This document shows, one piece after another, positions 23,097-35,083 of a stretch of 64,000 nt of DNA. The DNA comes from Lumnitzera littorea (taxonomy: Eukaryota; Streptophyta; Magnoliopsida; Myrtales; Combretaceae). The stretch covers positions 77,661,671 to 77,725,670 of the forward strand of contig JAMXBB010000010.1 in assembly GCA_024138015.1 (NCBI GenBank), read 5' to 3'. The notes below the pieces were generated by a model. The model did not search any database. It was not told the DNA's origin and was given only the letters and a program-made list of their open reading frames with translations. Position 1 is the stretch's first letter. Each line of letters starts with the position of its first letter. The position numbers were made by a program, and so were the translations under genes.

Positions 23097-26059
23097 TTTT
23101 GGGAGCTCAATTTTGATAGTGAATTTTTCGAGAGGTTTATGGTAGTGGAAAGTGAAGGCTAATCATGGGGGGGTGTGGGGGGTAAAGCCCCTCGTAGTAT
23201 GGATCAACTTCGTGTTTTTCTCCTTATGTATGTGTGTATATATATGTATCTTCCTTCTTCGATGTATGTTGGACTTCCACTTACTATTCTTTAATCATAG
23301 GGTGAGGCATAATTCCCTTACATGTTAAATTTAGCTTCATTTGAAACTATAATTACGAAAGTTTACTTTACATACATTCTTAACCAAAGCCCATATTTCT
23401 TAAGCCTAATATTGTCCATGTCATGTACATAAGAAGGTAAAGACATAAAGTTGATGGGTTGCCAATTGAGAGTTTTCTAACTACTTTCCATATTTTAACA
23501 CATAGTAGCCACCATGGAGAAAAAATAAAACATCTTAGTTTTTTTTCTTTCTTACTCTTAGTGAGTGAGCTAAGTTACTCTAACTGCCCTTTCCCTTCTT
23601 CTCTTTTCTTAGAATGGGGGCCTTCACATATGTGTTTTTCATTATGCTACCGGTGCTCATTTGAAGAGTTTAGTAGCTGCTACTCGGCTTATGTTCACTA
23701 CTAGTCATTCTTAGTTGCTCTACTGAAGTCACTTATATCTATGTGATCAAATAGACAAACTTCTCCATTGGTTGGGTAGATGCTTACTATAGAAGAGATC
23801 GGGTCAGTTATGTTGTGAAGTGTGCAACTAATGATGCTAGCAAAAGTGGCTTAGCATAGTGCTCAAGTAGTGTTCGATGGTGAGTGCTTTGCTTGGTCCC
23901 ATCTTCATAGTGCACTAAATGAGTGCCCAAATAAGGTCACCTAAGTTTAATTAGCTGTTGTAGCATCTATGGGGCTGCTTGTTGTGGTTGTAGAGTGTGG
24001 GTGGGATCTTCCTATTATGTGGGCGTGCTCAGGTCTAGTTTTCTTTATCTTGCCTAACTGTCTTGCTACTAAAGCTCAAGTTTCCATTGCACTTTCGCAA
24101 TTGCTTAGTTAGATCTACTATGAAGGCCTCAGTTGCTACTTAGTTAATTAAGGTTACTACTCTCTAGTATTGCTCTATTCATTAAGTTCTTTTTTGTCTC
24201 AATGGGTAGTTCAACCTGGTTCTTCATGTATCAACTATCCTTATGCTCAAAGTTATGCATAATAGCTCAAGCTTGCTTGGGTTTAGCTAGTTATTCGTAT
24301 ATTCACTATAACTACTTAGCAATTGTCTTGAACTTCCAACTGCTTTCATGAGTTATGGTTGCTCAAGAGTTTTGTTTTAAGGGCTACCATGTTGCTATCA
24401 TAGCTCCCCTTCCTTTTTTAACATTTTGTTCTTCTTCTACTTTTAAAGTAAATAAACACCAAGAACATAGGAAAACTGTATGAAGGGGTTTCTTTTCCTT
24501 AGAATGCTAATAAACTGATATCGCCTTTTATGGTTGTAATCTTGAGTGCTATGAGCTTTATTCCTCCTTTTTATAGTCAGTATTAGGTGCTCCAAATTTG
24601 TTAAGTTCGTTTTCTCCACAAGTTTAATAAAATACCTACATGAGATTCCTTTTTCTTCTTTCTCTTTTCCTTCTTCTTAGTTTGTAGATATGAATTGCAG
24701 ATATTTATCCATAAGCCTTCGCGAATCTTTATCTAGTAGCATTTATAGCAACATGTTTAAGTGAATAAACTGATATCCTTAGGTAATCATAACATAACAA
24801 GTAATTATACTATTGTAGTAGCTATTGATTTGCTTATTCTCACTGTAGCATTATATTCACAAATCTTCTTTATTGCATCTTACTTATGTGTACATACTCT
24901 TTTAGCCTCTACATGCCAAAACCAAGAAATGCATTGTCACATTTTTCTATTTTGACCATAATAGTATAAAGCACATTTAGGTAAAGCTTTTGTGCTTTCT
25001 AAAGTGCTTGCGATGCCTTGACATGTGTGTGCTATGGAATCAATATCTTAAGTTTGATGTCGTCTTTCTATACTCATAGCCTTGGTAACTAGCTAAGATA
25101 TCTAAGTGTATATGACTCAAGAGTATACCTTGCTACTCATTCACGCTTCCTCCACATCACTATTACCATTCAAATATTTTTCTTATATAGCATGCGAATT
25201 GTAGCTTCAGTTTATTCTTCAACTCTTAGAATTGATTATGGGAAGCTTTATTTCTCCTTGTAATCTCTAATATATCTTACTAATGAGCATTATGTCCTTT
25301 GGAAAATTTCTTGATGGACATGTCTCTTGGTAACCAAGCTTAGTAATTTGGAACTCAAAGTATATCAATGATTGGACTACAGTACACTTTAGTAAAGTTT
25401 ATTAAATAACATTTCACCTCCTTTTAGCTAAAAACTTGTAAATTTTCCAAAATCAATGTATAATGGCTAAGCTTCAATTCTTTGCTAAGAATGGTGACTT
25501 ACTTCTTGGATGTGTGTACATAACTCAAGCATGTGCTTCGAGCTCCATGATATGATAGAATTTGGTATCCTTTACCTCCTTTTCTTGTAACTCTTACATT
25601 CATGGCATCATACATGTTTTTATGCCATCGATTCTTGCATCCTTACATCTTAAACCCTTGCATAATACTTAGTTTTCTCATTTTTCTTCTCGTTTCATTT
25701 TTATTCTTTATAGGCAAAGGAGACAAATCATTAGAGTGGGGTAATGAAGGTAACGTGGCTAAGGAGAACAAGAGGATTAACAAAGGGGAGCACATAGCTA
25801 AACTTTATTTCAACTTGTGAGTAAGGCTAAGGTGTCCTAAGTTTGTTATTTCCTTTTTCTTTTCATCATGATGAAATTCAAACTCAATGGCTTTTCCTCG
25901 TTTCCGACTATACTTTGTTTCACTCTTCATTTCGTTGATGTTCCTATAAATTCTCATTTAGAAGTTGCTCTACTTTTTTTTTTTTTTAAGGTGACCAAGG
26001 TAAAAGAGTGCATATCCAACAACATTTAGGAAGAAAGTGGTATAAGTAGTAATTGTTGA
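23097..26059. other. E1 non-coding interior, distal part
   Basis: No coding domain recognised on either strand. The sequence is T-rich on the plus strand with recurrent words such as 'GCTCAAG', 'GTTGCTA' and 'AATAAACTGATATC' (24506, 24766), suggesting very old tandem repeats. The longest open frames (81 codons at 23459-23704) resemble no known protein. Confidence 0.4.
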
Positions 26060-26500
26060 AGGAAAACAGAATCACCCAGAGTTCTAATTGTGGTACCAGT
26101 GGTGTTAAGCGAAACCACTTAGAGATCCAAATGCAATTCCAATAGTGGTGTCTATCCATTGTAAAACTTCACGGCTAGAGGAACCACCCAAAGACCCTAA
26201 TATGGTCTTAGTGGTAGGTTCCATTTGTTGTGAAGGCCGGAAGAGCCACTCAAAGACTCAAACATGGTACCGATAGTGGTTTTGTCTGTTGTGAATTGAA
26301 GCCAGCATTAACCACTTGGAGACCTAAAGGAAGTGGTGTCGCTTGTTACAAAGACCAAAGCTACTTGGAAACCTGAAGGAAGTGGTGTCTCTTGTTGTGA
26401 AGACTAAATCCACTTGGAAACTTGAAGAAAGTGGTGTCTCTTGTTGTGAAGACCAAATCCACTTAGAAACCTAAAGGAAATGGTATCATCCGTAGATTCA
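26060..26500. repeat. minisatellite, 49-bp units at the right end
   Basis: The last three units (~26350-26490) are ~49 bp each and closely alike (CCACTTGGAAACCTGAAGG...GTGGTGTCTCTTGTTGTGA). Units to the left are longer (70-80 bp) and more diverged but keep 'AACCACTTGGAGACC' and 'AGTGGT' words. No sustained frame. Confidence 0.8.
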
Positions 26501-26819
26501 AAGATTAGTGAGACCACTATAGGGTTGCCTTATAAAAGCCTGGAGCTAGAAGGTCATAATTGTTATTGGCGACATCTTTGATACATAACTTAGGTGTGTA
26601 TGTTATTCACTCAATTTGTGATTCATGTGGTTGTTTGCATTCACATTAGCCTCTATGTTTGTTTCTACGACATTAATCCCTATATCCTTCTCTTCCTCTT
26701 TTTTTTTTCAATTATGAAACTAACATTTCCTCATTATACATGTCTTATAGGTGTTGTACTTAGGCTGTATATGACCTCGTTTGGCGACTTTGATAAGGCC
26801 AATTGAAATTTGTAATGCG

Positions 26820-27655
26820 AATTGAACATAAGCTACGAAATGTGAGGGCATAGCACACAAGCACATGAGAGATGAACGTAAGCCACATGTGAGCTAAACA
26901 TACGTAAACTGAACATGAATATTAAGACGTAACCATATAAGAGTTGAACACGAGCCTTATACATGAGATGAACTAACCATGAGCCTTGAACACTAACACA
27001 TGAGAGTCAAACATGAGTTTAGGAGTTGAGCACACATTAATAAAACATGAGTCTTGAACATGGGTCTTAAACATAATGTAAGCCCTGAACATAACACAAG
27101 TCTTCAATTATGATGTGATGTGAACCTTGAACATAACATAGGCAAGCCTTAAACATGATACAACTTGAGCATTGAACATGCGAACTGGACATAAGCCTCA
27201 TATGTGAACTTATCGTAAGCTTTGAAAATGAGCACATGAGAATTGAACATGAGAAATCAATACGACCCCTTAATCATGAGTAACCATAAGTTGAACATAT
27301 GAAATGAACATAGCCCTTTTAACATGAGTACTTGCAAACTTTTGATATGGACATGCGTAAGTTGAACATGTAAATTGAACATGAAATTTTTTAGCACATG
27401 AGTTAAAACTAATGTTGCCATGTGAGTTGAACGTAAGTCTTGGCATGAGCGAACATGAACTTAACACATGAATTGGATGAGACTTAAAACATGCTTGAAC
27501 ATGAACCTTGAATGTAGATAACATCAGCCTTTTGTCATGAGCACTCATAAGCTTTTGACATGAGGATGTAAGAGGTAAACACATGAGTGGAACAAGAGCT
27601 GTTGAACATGCTACTACTGATCTTGTATATATAGTGCCTATTGACACTATACATG
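26820..27655. repeat. long degenerate array of a GAACATGAG word
   Basis: Over ~830 bp, variants of TTGAACATGAGCC (TTGAACATGAAC, GAACATAAGCC, CACATGAG...) recur dozens of times at irregular 12-25-bp spacing. A 125-codon minus-strand open frame (27270-27647) runs through it but is only a by-product of the rarity of stops in the repeat. Confidence 0.8.
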
Positions 27656-29278
27656 ATGAGAGCCCTCATGTACATACACATTATATCCAACTCGCATATG
27701 TAGATGTTATATTTACTAAATGAGCCTCATTTTTATTAACTTTCTCATTCCCCTGTATTTTGCAAGAGGTCAATTCTTCCTCCTCCCCTAAATGGTAGTA
27801 ACTGTGTATAAACATTGCTACTACTTTCAAATATAAATTATACGAGGCAACATAACATCATAAATAAGTATTCATATGTAATGAATAACTCCACTAATGT
27901 TATCCTTCAAATTAAGCATAAGGGATGGTGTAAAGCTATGTAGGGCATCAAATCCTCGGGAACACACGTATGTTGAGCGTTGCTTGAACATTAAGACTCA
28001 TGCACATGCACACCAAGCCTTACACATATAGGCGCATTGATCGTCAAATTTAAGGAATGTTATGTGAAGCAAGTGCCATGAGTAACAATCGTCACCATGC
28101 AAAATTAGCCTCTTCATATACCACATCTATACATAAATTTCCTCCCCCAATTATTAATATGTAGAGAAGGGACAAGTCTTGAAACATCTCATTCTTTTAG
28201 CATGTCATGGAAAAGCAAGTTGTATTGTAATCTTTTGATTTTTGAGGATCATGCCATAAAGGAGCACATCATCATAACTTCATGACAATACTATTTGCGT
28301 AGGAGCAATTATGTAGCTAAACATTTGTAGCAGTAATCATTCCTACAATCTTCTTAATCATGCCATTAGAACTCTTATATTTTCTTGTAGATATAAATTG
28401 TAATTGAACATCTAGAATCAATAATTATGGAGTCCATTTACTAACATTTTGTGTTCTTTTATTTCATTAGTGCTTCCATTTGCTTTTATGAAGGTACCCT
28501 ATCATTGTGCACATGGGACTGATAGCTCTTCACTTGATAATAGCATGATAAGAAATACTACAGTGGATTGCTTTGATCTCCTTAACAACTTGTAATGTCT
28601 TAACAAATAATGAGAGGAAAATCTTAACTCAGTAATAACATAACCAAGGATAATGCAGTCATTGCTAAATAAGACATTCACTTAAGTTAGAGCATACTTT
28701 GTTCTTAGAGACTTCATGTGCTTAAGAGTAATGAATCAACTAAGTAGTGATATTGTCTACTGCAAAGTAGCAAGATTGCCTTGTCATTTCTTTTTCTCTT
28801 TTTAACAACACCATACAGCAGGGAGCAAAGGCTTAATCTAGTCATGCTAATGTTAAGTGACATGAACTTCAGACTTCTAGATTGATATAGTTTTAAGGCT
28901 ACTTAAACTCAATGACTAAGGGGGCTTTTATAGATATAATCACGAGATTACTTATACTTAATGATCTAAGGGATCTCTCATGTCCTCATATGTATTGAGG
29001 TAAGACTTTTCCTTACTAATAATAGTATTTAAAAGATCCCTTTTCGAAAAGTGTTCAATTACACATAAGCAGAGATAGTGGCATTCATTGCTTAGGATCA
29101 ATGATTCTTTCTCATTAGTCAAAGGGGTATTTCCCATTGCTCAACCATTTAATATTGCTTACCAAGGTTTAACTGTCAAAATGTTAAAACACTCATCAAT
29201 GGGATTGTCTCCACTACTTGATAGTAAGAAATATAACATTTAGTTAACATGAAAGCTATATACAATTACCATGGTGTG
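27656..29278. other. E1 non-coding interior, continued
   Basis: AT-rich. No coding domain and no clear tandem structure until 29279. Confidence 0.4.
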
Positions 29279-29400
29279 ATGTGTGCTTAATAGCCAATGC
29301 TACAGACGATGTGTGCTTAAGAGCCAATGCTCCTACTAGTTTGTAGTATAAAAGCTAATCTCATCATAACGTACTTAAGAGATAAGGCTCCTATTAGCTA
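29279..29400. repeat. three short tandem-like units
   Basis: GATGTGTGCTTAA(T/G)AGCCAATGCT occurs twice (29279, 29308). A third, more diverged unit follows at ~29369 (CGTACTTAAGAGATAAGGCT). This is a third small array in the interior of E1. Confidence 0.65.
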
Positions 29401-29907
29401 GCAATGATGTATAGATTATATGTTATATTTGTTATTGTTTTTTTTTTTTAATCAATCAAGAGTGTAGACACCTCATTTTTGCCTCTTTGTATTTTTAATT
29501 TTCTTTTTTTTGGAATAAAAAAAGTGTCATAATTTAAGGAAATCACAAAAAATAGAAAAAATTGGAAAAATACAAAAAAAAAATTGTAATATTTAGAAAG
29601 AAATCACAAAAAAGGAAAATTTAGGAAAATACAAAAATAGAAAATTTAGAAAAAAATAAAAAAATAAAAATAAAAATAAAATAATAAAAAAGAAAAGAAA
29701 AAAAAAAAGAGAAAAAGAAAAAAGAAATTTTTAAATAGGTTAAATAGAATAGGATTTTTTAATTTAGCCTTAATATCCTTAAATAATTAAAAAAGAGGAG
29801 AGATATTGGGCTTGGGCTTAGGCTTAGATTTAAATATAACCCAAGCCAACTTGATCCATATATACAATTTGCAATTTGATTGTATATATGAATAAGGCAT
29901 AAGCCAA

Positions 29908-29971
29908 TGGCCTAACGATTCTACACTCTGATTTAACATGGTATATGACTTAAAGATCTTAAGTTCAAATC
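29908..29971 (+). promoter_or_regulatory. tRNA-like box A / box B pair inside E2
   Basis: TGGCCTAACGA (29908) resembles a pol III box A, and GTTCAAATC (29963-29971) resembles box B, with spacing typical of tRNA genes or tRNA-derived SINEs. No tRNA cloverleaf can be folded convincingly. It may be a SINE piece absorbed by the LTR. Confidence 0.3.
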
Positions 29972-31093
29972 TTATAATCGACACAAAGTAACTTTTGTTT
30001 TTCTTCACAAAACACACTTATCACGTGTCAAAACACCATTGGCCCTTATGTGTTCGTAATACATGGCGCTTCGCGATTGGGCCACGAGCTGACATGGTGC
30101 CATGTGTCATGACACATGGCATATGACACGTCGACTACCCTTACCACATCATTTGCTACTTTTCATGTCAAGATACGTGACACGACACCATACATCAATA
30201 TCTCTTTCTCCCCCTTTCTTTCCCTTTCCCAAATTTTCCTTTTCTTTCTCGCTTGAAGTCAGTTGGGAGTGTTCACTTCGTGGTCAGTTTTCATCAATCT
30301 TTCTACGTGATTTCACTAATTTAATGGTGAAATTACATAGATCGCTTAGGACACTTCAGATTGAGGCCAAAAACTTTTCCAAATACAATCATTTGTGAGG
30401 TTAAATCAAGCTTGAAAAATCAAGGAAAGGCAAAATTCAAAATTCTAGCTCTTGCTTAATCCTTCAAATTTGAACCTTGATAATGTATATGGAAGCTTCC
30501 TTTCTTCTTTTTCAGCAAGAATATCAACATTATTACTCTAACAATCACTCGAATCTCGTATTCTTCCATTAAAATCAATTAATCAAGCCAATTCCCATTT
30601 GTTGTGGATTTTTGAATTCAATGCGTTTTCCTTGCACATTTGATCTTGAAAACTATAAAAGGGGAATCAGTGGAGCTCAAAGGTAGTAAGCTTGATAAAA
30701 AAAAAATACTCCTTTAACCTTCAAAACCAAAGCCCTCTCTCTCTTCAAACCCTCCATTGTCAAATCTCTCTCTCTCTCTCTCTCTAAGATAAGTTTTAGC
30801 TTGAAGCTTTTCACGCGAATCCACTGATCTTACGAGCTTCCTTAGGTGATAAGCTCTTAATCTCAAGCTCTCACATACATAATTGTAACCTTTAACATGC
30901 CCAATTAAACCACCGCCACTAGACCTTAGCCGTTCCTTATGAAACATCACCCTAGCCACCACAGCGAGTTAAAGTAACCTCTCCATAAGATTTACGACAT
31001 TCAAAAAACTAACCCCATACCACCTTCTCACTATCAGTACCCACCACAAGCAGTATACAAGATCATTACTACCCTCTCATCTCTAACGATGAC

Positions 31094-31877
31094 CAAAACC
31101 ACTTCATTCAGCTGTAGCATTTTCCCTATCCTTACTATCCCTAATGAGAAACTCATGAAGGTGTTCTCACCCCCTTGAAAAATCGCTCAAAACCACTCCA
31201 ATTGCATCTCCAAAGCTACTACTCTCTTCCTTGTATGACTTGATTCATGAACTAGATTTAACTTGAGATCCGACCGGATCCAAGCTCACCCAATCGGCCC
31301 ATATGGCCTATCCTTGGTCCGATCCTAGTTTTTCTTTTTTTTTTTAATTTTATTTATTTACTTATTTGTAATAACAATTTGTAATTGTAAACAAAAAAAA
31401 AAAGATGAAAAAGAAATAAAAAAGGGGGGGGGGAGCCTAGTTTTTTTTTTATTATGTTTTAGTCAAAATAAAAAATATGGGTCCGGTCGGGNCAAAACCA
31501 CTTCATTCAGCTGTAGCATTTTCCCTATCCTTACTATCCCTAATGAGAAACTCATGAAGGTGTTCTCACCCCCTTGAAAAATCGCTCAAAACCACTCCAA
31601 TTGCATCTCCAAAGCTACTACTCTCTTCCTTGTATGACTTGATTCATGAACTAGATTTAACTTGAGATCCGACCGGATCCAAGCTCACCCAATCGGCCCA
31701 TATGGCCTATCCTTGGTCCGATCCTAGTTTTTCTTTTTTTTTTTAATTTTATTTATTTACTTATTTGTAATAACAATTTGTAATTGTAAACAAAAAAAAA
31801 AAGATGAAAAAGAAATAAAAAAGGGGGGGGGGAGCCTAGTTTTTTTTTTATTATGTTTTAGTCAAAATAAAAAATAT
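31094..31877. repeat. 385-bp exact duplication around a single N
   Basis: 31094-31478 and 31493-31877 appear identical at a constant offset of 399, including homopolymer runs. Between them is a 14-base stretch containing the N at 31492. Most likely two overlapping contig ends (or two haplotypes) placed side by side instead of merged. Confidence 0.9.
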
Positions 31878-32659
31878 ATATAATAAAAATAATAATAATA
31901 AAGGTAAAAAAATAATAAATAAATGATAAAGATGTCTTCTCACTTAAAAAATTGTTTTTTTTTAGAAACAAAATAAAATGGACCCTTTTCAAAACTAAGG
32001 CCTTTATTAGAATTTTCAAAACAAAACAATTATGACCCTTTAGAAAATTTTCAAAATAAATTAAAAAAGTTAAGAAACTTAAATCCGACTCTTTTCTAAA
32101 ATAAAAGAAATCAACCCACTAATATTTTTTAAATGAACTATAAAAGTCTAATCTCGAATAGTGGATACATAAGCATTCGTACGTAAATACGAGGCAACTT
32201 AAAATATAATAAAATTTTGTTTTTCCCACCTTTTGTAAATAGTTACCCAATTTATCTCTTTTGTAGATTCATTTTAATTTACTTAGTCACATAGATGCTA
32301 CTTTTCAAAGAGTATTTTAAAGCTAAAATTAAAATAAAAAAGTTAAAAAATGGTACCTATTAAGGGTTTAATAGGATGGCTCCCGAATTCAAAATCTTTG
32401 GTTTTCAAAACCTTTTTCTTAATATCGGTTTTTTTAAGTAGATTGGTGTTTAAGTTAAATTGATCTACCCAATCGATTTAATATAACCTACTCTTTTTCC
32501 CGACTTTAGTTGGGCGATGACTCTAAGAATTTTCAAAATACATTTAAAAACTAAGTTTTTCTTAACTCCTAATCGAATATTGGTATTTAAACAGGCTATG
32601 GTTTAATAATAATCAAGTTAAGGAAAATCATAAAACTGAAAAAAAAATCAAGCTTAACA

Positions 32660-32959
32660 AAGGGATTTAGTTTCCCTCATTCAAATGTAAACTAGCTTAG
32701 AAAACCAGTTGTGCGTACTAAGGAGACCAATCTCGTACTTTACAATGACAACAATGATAAAAGAAGTATAAACAAACACTTATCACATTCTTATAAGATA
32801 ATATTAGTGATAAAAAAAAGAAAAAAAGAAACTCCTTACATTGACAAGAAGTAGTTTTCAACTTGTTTACATATGAAGTATAAAAGAAAACCAAAGTATA
32901 ATCGATGAGGAGATACTTCGGTTGTCAATAGTTCTCATACTTTCTAACTTATATGGTGC
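32660..32959. other. A-rich non-coding stretch of E1
   Basis: Between the end of E2 and the first recognisable E1 protease-region codons. A/G-rich, nothing recognised. Confidence 0.4.
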
Positions 32960-35083
32960 TTTCTATTTTGGTGCATTTATTAGCTCGCTTGTGTTTCTTT
33001 GCACATTTGCAACAACCGTACATCTTTTTCTTCTTGAATGCTCGAGAACGAGCTTCTTGCCTTATGAATAGCAATGATTCAGGGGGTTTCACTAAAGGTG
33101 TCTCCCCTTCATTCACATGCTCATTAAAAAATGCTGCAGAAGTGAAATGAGACTCATTACATGTAAATGGGTTCTTTGTTGCAAGAATGAGTTAATTCTT
33201 CCCATTCTAGTGGCCTTTCATGCATTAATGCCATGTCGAGGGTATTACATTGTGATCATGTAGCCATGTCCTCTCTATGAGGAGATGGTAAGATATAAGC
33301 GCATCAATAACATGGAACCATGTAGACCTATGAATAGGTCTAACATTGAAATCTACTTTAACGCACCCTATTATCTTCATAGAAGACTTTAGAAATTATT
33401 TAACATGATTGGTTGTTTTATCAAGTGACAAATGTCTATCTTTGTAGCCTTGAAAATAGACATAGGCATAACATTGAGTGAAGATCTATTGTCAACAACT
33501 GTTCTCTTAATAGGATGACCATTAAGTATGTTTTCCACATATAGAGGGTAGTTGTGATTTGAGCTCCTTATGCATGCATTGGTACCATCATTCATTGAGG
33601 CCATCCCATATGTAAGATGTACCATGGCATATTTCTCATATTGACCTTAGGCAATTCTTATAAGTGCAGTCATTGCTACAAACTAAGCATCTTTGTTAAA
33701 TCTAAGTAGATTATTGAAGTTCCTAACATTGTAACTCTTTAACAAAGTAAAAACAGCATTATCATCTTTATTTTCTTAAATTTCAAGTCTTTCGCCTCTA
33801 TCTCTATGTACTTCAACTGGCTGCACTTGTATTTCTTGGGTCTTTGTAGAGTCATAGTAATAGCATTCATAGCACCATGTTAAGTGCTATGAGCTAGAAG
33901 TGGATTATTCTTGATATCATTATCTTTGATACCAATTCCCTATTCTAAACTCGTTCATTAAATATTTTCTTTAATGTCCAATAATCTTTTATAGGGTAAC
34001 CTATACTCCTATGGAACCTTCAAAACTTGGGGTCACTTTTTTCCTCATTTATTTATAAGCGCTCAACTCTAAGGAGCCTAATGTTTCTATCATCTAGCTA
34101 TTGGTCAAGGAGTGAATGACCCTTTCCCATTGAGCATAGGCATGTTAAAGATGGTTTAGTGCTTGTAGGCTTCTCACTTCTAGATTTCTTTACTGCTTTT
34201 GGGTTCTCCTCATAAGCTAAGTTCATTAATAATGTACAGTTGTTAAATCTTATGCTCTTACGTTTTTGTCATGCTTCTGAATTGTTGGTCCTTCATAAGT
34301 TCTCAACCAATGCAACGGAAGAAACTAACGAGAGGTTCTCAAGATGCACTGGTTACTCAATGAGCATCTCTTGGATGCAAATCTTAACTAACTCTTCTTC
34401 ATCGCAAACGTCTTCTATATCCAAGGAACGCTCCATAAAGTGCTCAATGTAATCCATGAGATCTTCCTTAGGCTTTTGTCAAATTCTTCCCATATCAATA
34501 AGGTTGACTCTTTCTTCAATGAAGAAGAACTTCTCGAAGAACATCGTACACATATTTCCCTTATCAATTGACCCCTAGGGAAGGTTGACATATCAAGTGT
34601 AAGCCTTCTCTATCGAAGACTTAGATAACTCTTTCAACTTTAGGTCATCATCTAAGTCATACACTTCCAAAGTCTCAATTACCTTTAATAGGTAGTCTTT
34701 AGTATTCCCCTTCTTACTATTGAACAACATGAATTTCAGACTCTTATAGTCCTTAAAGTATGACTTCACAGCAATGCACTGATGGAAAGAGAGTTTCAAC
34801 TCTAGTACCCTCGTTGTGGACATTGCTTGTATTTCCTTCAGGTGTACGTCTAGATCTTCCTTAATCACAAATGAATCCCTTTAGGTAGATGTTTTTGCCC
34901 TCATAGATATTAAAAGAGTAAGATTCATGGAAGGAAGATCCATGGGTGTAAAGTTCACGAGAGCAAGGTTCATGGGTGTAGGATACACAGATTCAACAAT
35001 TGTAACTCATGGAGTAGCACAAGAAGATGAACCTCCAATCTAGACCCCTTGATTCATTACTTCAACTAAAGAATGTTATGTAG
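32960..35083 (-). pseudogene. E1 gag (C-terminal part) and protease remnant
   Basis: On the minus strand, a gag segment is at ~35083-33700, including the open stretch 34593-34868. It contains a DLMDYIEHFMERSLD-like block and a degenerate zinc motif (FHR..GYP..D) near 33990-34060, where family Cys/His positions are altered. Then comes an aspartic-protease region at 33389-33640 with DNRSSLNVMPMS; the family has DNGSALN, so the catalytic-loop Gly is Arg. Sequence resembling the region after the protease continues to ~32960, with no RT beyond it. Several stops stand at Gln positions. The frame that ends at 35083 resumes at 45525 beyond E3. Confidence 0.75.
35079..35083. repeat. target-site duplication of E3, left copy
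   Basis: TGTAG, identical to 45525-45529. Confidence 0.9.

Larger units (their letters stand above)
29463..32659 (+). mobile_element. E2: probable solo LTR of a Tat/Ogre-like element
   Basis: Starts TGTAGACACCTCATTTTTGCC and ends near AGCTTAACA. The start resembles the LTR starts of E3 (35084, 43351) and, in reverse, E4 (52704). The end region shares the TTGGGCGATGACTC / TTAGCGACTCC block with E3. Flanks AAGAG (29458-29462) and AAGGG (32660-32664) match at 4 of 5 bases, fitting an aged target duplication and a solo LTR. The body is A/T-homopolymer rich with a CT microsatellite at ~30766-30784. Its length is inflated by 399 bp by the duplication at the N. Confidence 0.65.

Noticed and set aside
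27270..27647. 125-codon minus-strand open frame
   Set aside because: It lies wholly in the GAACATGAG array; composition follows the repeat and no domain is seen.
29897..29975. tRNA gene
   Set aside because: A- and B-box-like words only; no cloverleaf stems or anticodon loop can be formed.
30714..30962. 82-codon minus-strand Arg/Glu-rich open frame
   Set aside because: Created by a CT microsatellite in the E2 LTR.
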